5,405 nucleotides of DNA from Candidatus Izemoplasma sp. Lineage in GTDB: Bacteria > Bacillota_I > Bacilli_A > Izemoplasmatales > Izemoplasmataceae. Shown in pieces: positions 1-5,405 of the stretch (position 1 is its first letter; the number at the start of each line of letters is the position of its first letter). The stretch lies in the NCBI GenBank assembly GCA_021736285.1, contig JAIPGE010000101.1, forward strand, positions 1 through 5,405, in the 5' to 3' direction. Position numbers and translations under genes: made by a program. The notes beneath the pieces were generated by a model. The model saw nothing but the letters and a program-made list of their open reading frames with translations. It was not told the DNA's origin and searched no databases.

Positions 1-1898
1 AAAGCAAAGTTGTCAATAAAACCCAAAAACAACTAGAGAACGTCACAAAGAAACACCGTGAAAAAGCACTTACCACGCTAAAAGAAATGAAACTTAAATT
101 TGAAAAAGATCTGGCTCATCAAAATTATTTAGAAGCACTTGCTCAAATTGAGTTTGAAGAAGCAAAAATTCTTTACAAAATCAAACAAGATAGAGACAGT
201 TTACAACAAAACATGCGCATAAGTAAAGACGTCTTTAACGAGTTAACAACTTTATTAAAATCCCGTAAAGAACTTGGTGAGAAAATCGCAAAAAAACGAT
301 TTACACTACGTCTAAATGAATTAGATATCATGAAAACATATGAAATCTCAGAATATACTGAACGTACCTTTTATTCACCACTACTACAAGAACTATATGA
401 TATTACTGTAAAACGATTCAAACACTTAGCCAACGAAGTCCCTTCGTTTGAACGGATGAAATGTTACCAACGTTATTATGTTGAATTACAAACTGTTCAA
501 TTTGATTTTTACCAAAAAATTCATCAGATTGATCATCAAATACTAACCAAGCAAAATCAATCCATTATTGAAATAGAAAAGCAAAAAGAAGAAATTAACT
601 CTGAAATTATTTATCAAGAATCACTTGTATCCATTGCAAAAAAAGAAAACGAATTACAACGCATCAAAGTGAATGCGCTATATGAAAACGAACGATCACT
701 TGCTGAAGAACAAGCTGATCGGATTGAACTAGGGATTAAAGTCAATGATACATTTGTAAAATCAACCTTAGAAAATCAACTCTTATTTGCTACACAACAA
801 ATCGAATGTGCCAAAAGTGAGTATGATATTCGCTTAGAAAATATCGCATTAACTCAGGAACAAGAAATGGCTTATGCGAAGCGTAAGATAGATTATTATA
901 GTCAAAAATACGAATATGAAATAACACAGTTAGAAAAAGAACGTGATCACAAATTAGAGGATTTAGAGTTTAAACGCTTATTGTTTACCGATAAAAAAGA
1001 TAACCAAAAAATTGAGCAATCAATTGCTAAAATCAAAGCATCATATCAAGAAAAAATTTCTCGAATAGAAGAAAAACGTGAAAATGATACGGATATTATG
1101 CGTTATCAAAAAGTGATTGATGAAACAAATAAACGTGCTGGAGAAGCAATCGAGGAAGCTGAAAAATTAAAATCTGAAACAGTAGATGCTTTCCAATTAC
1201 TCTATGATCAAACAAAAGAAAAATACGATAAGATTAAAACCACAAAACAAACGGAAGCAACCGAAGGTATTGTGCCATTATTAAATACCAGTGCTGTCTC
1301 TTCTGCGAATGATCGACTGCAAAAAGCAACAATTGAAGCTGATACACTTTATAAGGAACGGATTGAAATTCCCCAACAAGAGATTAAACGTTTAAAATCA
1401 CAACTCTTCGAAATTACGGAAGATCATGAAACAGAACAGTTTATTGAGTCTTTAAAAGAACAAAAAACCGACCTTGTTGAGACATTAAATGCACAAAAAG
1501 AGGCACTTAAAGAAGCTTTAACTAAAGAACTGAGCACGATCGAAGAAACATCCCAAACGACACCTTTTACCGCTCCGAAAATGGATTCACCAGTTCGGAC
1601 TGAAGCAATGATTAAACATGATTATAATGTGCTTGTAAAGCGTGAAGAAGGGTTGTATAAAGACGAACTAAAAACAACCAAAACAGATACTAAAAATACA
1701 CTAAAGGCTCATAAAAAAGCATTAAAACGTTTATTAAAGACCCTTAAAAAAGCATTGAAACCATATAAAAAATATATTCGTTTCGCATCGAAAGGGTTAC
1801 GTGCTGAAAAGAAAGAACTCAATAAAAAACACAAACGGGCACTACGAAAATACCTTCAAAAAGTTGAAGATGAATTTGAACCAAGTTTAGAAGATTAA
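1..1898 (+). CDS. Long charged coiled-coil protein of unknown function, 5'-truncated by the window edge
   Basis: I do not recognise a named family. The frame is open from base 3. The first Met in frame (base 87) has no Shine-Dalgarno sequence before it, and the 28 codons ahead of it have the same lysine/glutamate-rich character, so it is probably internal. At least 631 residues are visible. Numbering from that Met: residues 1-480 are almost continuous E/K/Q/I/L-rich helix typical of coiled coil, with possible breaks near 92-120 (FYSPLL, NEVPSF) and 394-408. A Thr/Ser/Pro-rich linker lies at about 484-504. Residues 541-590 carry 21 Lys/Arg against 2 acidic residues, and the protein ends in a short acidic tail (EDEFEPSLED). 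There is no Trp, little Gly, no evident membrane segment and no Walker A motif, which argues against a complete SMC-type ATPase in the visible part. A cytoplasmic structural or scaffold protein whose basic end binds nucleic acid or membrane is inference only. The gene is convergent with deoB and shares its terminator. Confidence 0.85.
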   Translation, partial: SKVVNKTQKQLENVTKKHREKALTTLKEMKLKFEKDLAHQNYLEALAQIEFEEAKILYKIKQDRDSLQQNMRISKDVFNELTTLLKSRKELGEKIAKKRFTLRLNELDIMKTYEISEYTERTFYSPLLQELYDITVKRFKHLANEVPSFERMKCYQRYYVELQTVQFDFYQKIHQIDHQILTKQNQSIIEIEKQKEEINSEIIYQESLVSIAKKENELQRIKVNALYENERSLAEEQADRIELGIKVNDTFVKSTLENQLLFATQQIECAKSEYDIRLENIALTQEQEMAYAKRKIDYYSQKYEYEITQLEKERDHKLEDLEFKRLLFTDKKDNQKIEQSIAKIKASYQEKISRIEEKRENDTDIMRYQKVIDETNKRAGEAIEEAEKLKSETVDAFQLLYDQTKEKYDKIKTTKQTEATEGIVPLLNTSAVSSANDRLQKATIEADTLYKERIEIPQQEIKRLKSQLFEITEDHETEQFIESLKEQKTDLVETLNAQKEALKEALTKELSTIEETSQTTPFTAPKMDSPVRTEAMIKHDYNVLVKREEGLYKDELKTTKTDTKNTLKAHKKALKRLLKTLKKALKPYKKYIRFASKGLRAEKKELNKKHKRALRKYLQKVEDEFEPSLED

Positions 1899-1924
1899 AA
1901 AAAATGCGCTTTTGCGCATTTTTT
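1899..1924. terminator. Bidirectional intrinsic terminator between convergent genes
   Basis: Arms AAAAAATGCGC (1899-1909) and GCGCATTTTTT (1914-1924) pair perfectly around a TTTT loop. The GC-containing core is 6 bp (ATGCGC/GCGCAT). Read on plus, six T follow the core. Read on minus, eight T follow it (complement of the A run 1897-1904). The hairpin begins directly after the plus-strand stop TAA (1896-1898), and its right arm overlaps the deoB stop (1923-1925). It probably ends both the coiled-coil gene transcript and the hemW-xerD-deoB transcript. Confidence 0.88.
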
Positions 1925-3098
1925 ATTTGAGTTTTTTTAAAAAACTTGAACCATAAGGTGGCATTTTTACATTGAAGTTATCACTGAGTGTTGCGGCGAT
2001 ATCTGCAAAGGTTTCGCGAATATCAAGTTCACCATTACCAATCTGTTTGTTATAAACTAGTAAGGGCACATATTCTCTTGTATGGTCAGTACCCGCAAAG
2101 GTTGGATCATTACCATGATCGGCTGTGACCATCAGTAAGTCTTCCTCACCTAATGTTTCAATTAACGTTGTGAGTTGGCCATCAAACTCTTCTAGAGCAT
2201 CTTTATAGCCTTCAGGATTTCGACGATGGCCGTATAATGCATCAAAGTCAACAAGATTCAAATACGCGAGGCCATGAAAGTCTTTCTTAGCGTAATTGAT
2301 AAAGTTTTCCATACCTTCTTTATTGCTGCTTTGGCGATAACTTTCTGTAATTCCTTCCCCATCATATATATCGTTAATTTTACCAAATGCAACAACATCA
2401 AATCCTTTATCTTCTAAGAAATTAAGAGTTGTATCTGCATAGGGTTTTAAGGCATAATCATGTCGATTCGCCGTGCGTTTAAAGTTTCCTTTTGAATCAC
2501 CAATAAATGGTCTGGCTATGATACGTCCTAGTTTCCATTTATCTTTTAATGTTATCTCACGAGCAATTTCACAGGCTTTATATAACTCGTCGAGTCCGAT
2601 TTTTTCTTCATGGGCTGCGATTTGTAAGACACTATCGGCTGATGTGTAAACAATGAGATCTCCCGTTTTTAATTGATGTTCACCGTATTCCTCGATAATA
2701 ACTGTTCCACTTTCAGCTTTATTTCCGACAATCTTTCGACCTGTCTTTTGTTCTAGTTCTTTGATTAATGCATCAGGAAAACCTGTTTCAGTAAACGTAA
2801 CAAACGGGGTATCTATTTTTAGTCCCATAAGCTCCCAGTGGCCAGTCATCGTGTCTTTCCCATTACTGACTTCTTTCATTTTTGTGTAATATCCAATCGT
2901 GTTATTAATTGGGTCTACACCATTAATTTCTGTTAAGTGACCGTAGCCGAGTTTTTCCATGGTGGGTAAATGAATTGGTCCTGCGGCTTCACTAATATGT
3001 TTGATTGTGTTGCTGCCTACATCTCCAAATTGATCAGCATCTTCTAATGCTCCGCAACCAACACTGTCGATAACGATTAAAAATACGCGTTTAAACAT
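1923..3098 (-). CDS. deoB: Phosphopentomutase DeoB
   Basis: The enzyme interconverts ribose 1-phosphate and ribose 5-phosphate (and the deoxyribose forms), linking nucleoside phosphorolysis to the pentose phosphate pathway. It is a cytoplasmic, Mn-dependent member of the alkaline phosphatase superfamily. The 391 residues match the family's usual length. Visible active-site residues, assigned by comparison with what I recall of the Bacillus cereus enzyme, are D11 (VIDSVGCG), the phospho-acceptor T83 (GKDTMTGHWE), D155 (TSADS), D286 and H291 (DFDALYGH), D327-H328 (TADHGND) and H339 (GTDHTRE). The stretch of about 98-215 would be the cap domain. The ATG at 3098 is fixed by AAGGAGG 8 bases upstream. 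That site lies inside the end of xerD, whose stop is 3 bases before this start, so translation is probably coupled. It is the last gene of the unit. No purine nucleoside phosphorylase gene follows, because the next gene is convergent. No residue appears to be missing. Confidence 0.97.
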   Translation of the reverse strand: MFKRVFLIVIDSVGCGALEDADQFGDVGSNTIKHISEAAGPIHLPTMEKLGYGHLTEINGVDPINNTIGYYTKMKEVSNGKDTMTGHWELMGLKIDTPFVTFTETGFPDALIKELEQKTGRKIVGNKAESGTVIIEEYGEHQLKTGDLIVYTSADSVLQIAAHEEKIGLDELYKACEIAREITLKDKWKLGRIIARPFIGDSKGNFKRTANRHDYALKPYADTTLNFLEDKGFDVVAFGKINDIYDGEGITESYRQSSNKEGMENFINYAKKDFHGLAYLNLVDFDALYGHRRNPEGYKDALEEFDGQLTTLIETLGEEDLLMVTADHGNDPTFAGTDHTREYVPLLVYNKQIGNGELDIRETFADIAATLSDNFNVKMPPYGSSFLKKLK

Positions 3099-3101
3099 GA
3101 T

Positions 3102-4007
3102 CTATTCCTCCTTATTTCCGGATCGTGGATGGTACCGATCGTAGACATCTTTTAATTGTGTTTTGTTGATATGGGTATAGATTTGTGTTGTTGATACATC
3201 TTCATGTCCTAGTAATTCTTGAACAAACCGCAAATCAACACCGTTTTCAAGTAAGTGTGATGCAAAACTATGCCGCAAGGTATGCGGACTAATATCTTTT
3301 ACAATACCTGCTTTTTTGGTCAGTTTTTTAATGATTTTAAACAATCCAACACGGGATAGTTTGTTACCTCGTTGATTGATAAACAATGCTGGATCATTGT
3401 GTTTTTTGAGTGCTTTACGGCCATCTTCTAAATAGCGTTTTATGGCGTAGGCACTTTCTTCTCCTAGTGGAACAATACGTTCTTTGTCACCTTTTCCAAT
3501 GACATCAATAAAGCCCGTGTTAATGTGTAAATCAGGAAGGGTTAAATTCAATAATTCACTCACCCTAAGCCCTGAGCCATATAATAATTCTAACATTGCT
3601 CGATTGCGTTGTTCTAGTGGTTGGTCACCATCGGCGGCTGTCATTAATGCATCAATTTCTTTAATACTTAACACAGTTGGTAATTTTTTTTCTTTTTTCG
3701 GCAGATGAATACCCAATGCAACATTCTCATCAACTTCTTTTTCTTGTAATAAAAAGCGATGAAACGAGCGAATCGCACTGATTTTTCTTGCGATACTAGA
3801 TGATGCTTCTTCTTTGCGTTTTAAGCGGAGTAAGAAATTTCTAATATGTTGTTTGGTGATGTCGTTGGGCAATTTGATGTCATAGTTTTTTTCTAAAAAA
3901 ACTATATATTCATCAAGGTCTGTCATATATGATTTAATAGTATTATTCGCGAGACCTCTTGTAATCCTTAAATAATACATGTACTCTTTTTGTAGTTGTT
4001 TTAACAT
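3102..4007 (-). CDS. xerD: Tyrosine recombinase XerD (chromosome dimer resolution)
   Basis: This site-specific recombinase normally works with XerC at the dif site to resolve chromosome dimers at division. The 301-residue product has an N-terminal SAM-like core-binding domain (about 1-95) and a C-terminal catalytic domain (about 108-295). The full catalytic set is visible: R148 (GSGLRVSEL), K172 (GKGDKER), H242 and R245 (PHTLRHSFASHLLENG), H268 (LLGHEDVSTTQIYTH) and nucleophile Y277. Spacing and wording match XerD of Bacillus better than XerC. The deoB neighbour also supports XerD, since xerD-deoB adjacency is common in Bacillota. I chose the ATG at 4007: GGAGGG lies 5 bases upstream and the length fits the family. 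The longer frame from 4046 would add 13 residues and overlap hemW by 38 bases. The hemW stop is 1 base upstream. A XerC partner and a dif site are not in the window, so a single-recombinase system cannot be excluded. Confidence 0.94.
   Translation of the reverse strand: MLKQLQKEYMYYLRITRGLANNTIKSYMTDLDEYIVFLEKNYDIKLPNDITKQHIRNFLLRLKRKEEASSSIARKISAIRSFHRFLLQEKEVDENVALGIHLPKKEKKLPTVLSIKEIDALMTAADGDQPLEQRNRAMLELLYGSGLRVSELLNLTLPDLHINTGFIDVIGKGDKERIVPLGEESAYAIKRYLEDGRKALKKHNDPALFINQRGNKLSRVGLFKIIKKLTKKAGIVKDISPHTLRHSFASHLLENGVDLRFVQELLGHEDVSTTQIYTHINKTQLKDVYDRYHPRSGNKEE
3107..3113 (-). promoter_or_regulatory. Ribosome binding site of deoB
   Basis: AAGGAGG on the minus strand, 8 bases before the deoB ATG, is a near-consensus Shine-Dalgarno sequence. 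It is embedded in the last codons of xerD (upstream of its TAG at 3102-3104), so ribosomes finishing xerD pass directly over it. Confidence 0.9.
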
Positions 4008-4008
4008 A

Positions 4009-5124
4009 TTATCCCTCCACAAATATTGCAAACACTTGATTGCCAAACAATTGGCCTTTTGGGGTTAGTTTAAGATAGTCGTCATCATAAATTAATAAGC
4101 CTTGTTTGATGACTGTATGTAATTCCGGAAATTGATCAAACAGTTGAATGTTATAAGTGGCTTCAATTCGTGGCACATAAAGGCCATCTATTAATCTTAA
4201 GCCCATCATACAAGCATCTTGTAGTGGATTACTCACGTCTTCTAAAATGACGGAAGCAAAATTGTTATGTTGGCTGTTAATGTAGGATGTAATGTTAGGT
4301 GTGTGCATCAAGCGTTTGTGATTGATATAGGAATGTGCACCGACACCAAGTCCAATATATGATTGATCGGTCCAGTAGAGTAAATTGTGTTTTGATGCGT
4401 AACCGTGTTTGGCAAAGTTACTAATTTCATAGTGTCGATATCCCTTTGTTTTCAAGGTCTCTATAACTTTAGTATACATCAGTGCTTCGGTTTCTTCATC
4501 AATAATACGTTCTTGTTTTTGGGCGACTTTATAGGCTAAAACAGTTTTTTCTTCAAGAATTAAACTGTAGGATGAAATGTGGGGAACATCTAAAGTAACG
4601 GCGTAATTAATGTCCTCTAAAACAGAGGTCAGGGTTTGACCTGGGTAGGCAAAAATTAAATCGATACTAATGTTATTTAAGTCACCTTTACGCAGTATGT
4701 CGATTGCCTTAAATATCGTTTCTTTTTGATGTGTGCGATTCATTTTTTTTAAGATATGATTATCGAAAGACTCAACACCAAGACTCACACGGTTGATACC
4801 ATAGTCACGCATTAACTGTACTAATTGAGGTGTGATATCGTCAGGGTTACATTCAATTGTGTATTCACTGACACGAGATAAGTCTGTTGTTTTTTGAATT
4901 GAAGTGAACAATTTTGATAAGTCAGAATAAGATAGACTAGAAGGTGTGCCACCTCCAATATAAATGGTATCTATTGACGCTATATACGTTTTATTTTGTT
5001 CAATCTCTTCTATTAATGCTTGAATATAGGAATGTTGTTTTTCTGGTTTTGCACGTGTTTTAACAAAATCACAATAAGTACAAATTGCTTTGCAAAAGGG
5101 GATATGTAAATAGAGTCCAGTCAT
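4009..5124 (-). CDS. hemW: HemW, heme-binding radical SAM protein (oxygen-independent coproporphyrinogen III oxidase-like)
   Basis: HemW proteins are radical SAM enzymes implicated in heme binding and transfer to respiratory proteins. They are often misnamed HemN, but true coproporphyrinogen dehydrogenase activity is not expected. The 371 residues match the family's length. The [4Fe-4S] motif CxxxCxxC is C11, C15, C18, followed by D19-F20, where HemN has an extra Cys two residues after the last cluster Cys; this points to HemW. Other visible elements are the SAM-binding GGGTPS (57-62), the ECNPDD strand (91-96), RVSLGVESF (112-120) and the HNLLYW heme-binding type motif (246-251), followed by GLGVGAHSY (258-266). 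A HemN C-terminal domain covers about 300-370. GAGGTGA just upstream fixes the ATG at 5124. It follows lepA as in Bacillus, but a terminator and its own promoter lie between them, and it leads a tight hemW-xerD-deoB unit. Whether this organism makes or uses heme cannot be told from the window. Confidence 0.93.
   Translation of the reverse strand: MTGLYLHIPFCKAICTYCDFVKTRAKPEKQHSYIQALIEEIEQNKTYIASIDTIYIGGGTPSSLSYSDLSKLFTSIQKTTDLSRVSEYTIECNPDDITPQLVQLMRDYGINRVSLGVESFDNHILKKMNRTHQKETIFKAIDILRKGDLNNISIDLIFAYPGQTLTSVLEDINYAVTLDVPHISSYSLILEEKTVLAYKVAQKQERIIDEETEALMYTKVIETLKTKGYRHYEISNFAKHGYASKHNLLYWTDQSYIGLGVGAHSYINHKRLMHTPNITSYINSQHNNFASVILEDVSNPLQDACMMGLRLIDGLYVPRIEATYNIQLFDQFPELHTVIKQGLLIYDDDYLKLTPKGQLFGNQVFAIFVEG
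4013..4018 (-). promoter_or_regulatory. Ribosome binding site deciding the xerD start
   Basis: GGAGGG on the minus strand ends 5 bases before the ATG at 4005-4007 and overlaps the last hemW codons. It favours this ATG over the in-frame ATG 39 bases further upstream (4044-4046). It also suggests translational coupling of xerD to hemW. Confidence 0.85.
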
Positions 5125-5128
5125 GCTC

Positions 5129-5135
5129 TCACCTC
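5129..5135 (-). promoter_or_regulatory. Ribosome binding site of hemW
   Basis: GAGGTGA on the minus strand is complementary to the 3' end of 16S rRNA and ends 4 bases before the hemW ATG (7 bases from the GAGG core). It lies almost at the predicted transcription start, so the leader would hold little else. Confidence 0.75.
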
Positions 5136-5141
5136 TTACTT

Positions 5142-5170
5142 ATTATAACATAGCCATCCCTTAAAATTAA
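5142..5170 (-). promoter_or_regulatory. Predicted sigma-A type promoter of hemW-xerD-deoB
   Basis: The minus strand carries TGTTATAAT (5150 down to 5142), a perfect extended -10 element (TGn plus TATAAT). At 17-base spacing the -35 position (5170-5165) reads TTAATT, only 3 of 6 matches to TTGACA, which an extended -10 can offset. The predicted start of transcription is about 5135-5137, giving a leader of only about 11-13 bases. The promoter begins at the U-tract of the lepA terminator. This is a prediction from sequence only. Confidence 0.65.
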
Positions 5171-5196
5171 AAAAAGATGAGTATTTCTACTCATCT
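5169..5196 (-). terminator. Intrinsic terminator of lepA
   Basis: On the minus strand, arms AGATGAGTA (5196-5188) and TACTCATCT (5183-5175) form a perfect 9 bp stem closed by a GAAA (GNRA-type) loop. Six T follow (5174-5169). The lepA stop TAG (5189-5187) lies across the stem/loop border, so the hairpin is partly coding. The stem is AT-rich, so some read-through into hemW is possible. Confidence 0.82.
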
Positions 5197-5405
5197 AAGG
5201 ATAGGACACTTAAGAAGGCTTCTTGTGGTATTTCAACATTTCCTACATTTTTCATCCGTTTTTTTCTCTCTTTTTGTTTTTCTAATAGTTTCTGTTTCCG
5301 CGAGATAACGCCACCATAACATTCCGCCAAAACGTTTTTGCGTAAGGCTTTAATTGTTGATCGTGCAATGACACGCCCTTCAATCGCAGCTTGAATAGGA
5401 ACTTC
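5187..5405 (-). CDS. lepA: Elongation factor 4 (LepA), C-terminal end only
   Basis: Only the last 72 codons and the TAG stop are in the window; the gene continues beyond the right edge. The frame is open from the last base and reads EVPIQAAI, RSTIKALRKNVLAECYGG, ISRKQKLLEKQKERKKRMK and VEIPQEAFLSVL, which is the very conserved LepA-specific C-terminal domain that reaches into the ribosomal A site. LepA is a translational GTPase of about 600 residues that acts on the ribosome in back-translocation or initiation and assembly roles that are still debated. The GTPase domain cannot be judged here. The end (LSLDE) is slightly shorter than in Bacillus. Its position just before hemW matches the common Bacillota gene order. 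Confidence 0.96.
   Translation of the reverse strand, partial: EVPIQAAIEGRVIARSTIKALRKNVLAECYGGVISRKQKLLEKQKERKKRMKNVGNVEIPQEAFLSVLSLDE

Noticed and set aside
87..89. Met at base 87 as the start of the coiled-coil gene
   Set aside because: There is no Shine-Dalgarno sequence upstream and the frame stays open with the same composition to the window's left edge, so the gene most likely starts outside the window.
1..1898. Coiled-coil gene as an SMC/Rad50 ATPase
   Set aside because: No Walker A, signature or Walker B motif is visible in the 631 residues present, and the C-terminus is a basic tail rather than an ATPase half-head.
1926..1945. T/A runs near the deoB 3' end (a slippery-looking A run before the stop, followed by the terminator hairpin) as programmed frameshifting
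   Set aside because: A shift would change only the last few residues of a full-length enzyme. The hairpin is better explained as a terminator.
3484..3708. A 74-codon open frame on the plus strand
   Set aside because: It lies wholly antisense to the conserved catalytic domain of xerD, has no recognisable domain and no convincing ribosome binding site. It is a shadow of the real gene.
4743..4750. Run of eight T (A8 in the hemW coding strand) as a frameshift or decay site
   Set aside because: The HemW frame is intact on both sides, with conserved motifs before and after it. It encodes Leu-Lys-Lys-Met without disruption.
5100..5113. ATATGTAAATA resembling a XerD half-site of dif
   Set aside because: There is no matching XerC half-site at the right spacing, and the sequence lies inside conserved hemW start codons.

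Overview
The window comes from an AT-rich, low-GC Gram-positive type bacterium: Bacillota, or one of the wall-less or near-mollicute lineages related to them. The evidence is AT-rich coding sequence, AGGAGG-type ribosome binding sites, compact hairpin-plus-U terminators, and protein sequences and gene pairs that resemble Bacillus (lepA-hemW and xerD-deoB). All Trp codons checked are TGG, and none of the five stop codons is TGA (three TAA, two TAG). The standard code therefore explains everything here, but the window cannot exclude TGA reassignment.

Layout: bases 1-1898 on the plus strand hold the 3' part of a gene for a very long, highly charged coiled-coil protein. Its reading frame is already open at the first base, so its true start lies to the left. 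It converges on a minus-strand block that fills the rest of the window. Read in the direction of transcription, that block is: the last 72 codons of lepA (elongation factor 4) running in from the right edge, a terminator, a promoter, then hemW, xerD and deoB packed with gaps of 1 and 3 bases. One small bidirectional terminator (about 1899-1924) separates the deoB stop codon from the coiled-coil stop codon and probably ends both transcription units.

The three-gene unit combines a heme-binding radical SAM protein (HemW), the chromosome dimer resolution recombinase XerD and phosphopentomutase (DeoB). They share no pathway, so the operon looks like packing of housekeeping genes. In Bacillus subtilis, as I recall, lepA-hemW and xerD-deoB are two separate neighbourhoods; here they abut at the hemW/xerD junction.

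No mobile element, CRISPR array, tRNA, rRNA or riboswitch was seen. The only protein whose function cannot be named is the coiled-coil protein, which is the most interesting object here. I see no clear evidence of a new multi-gene system.
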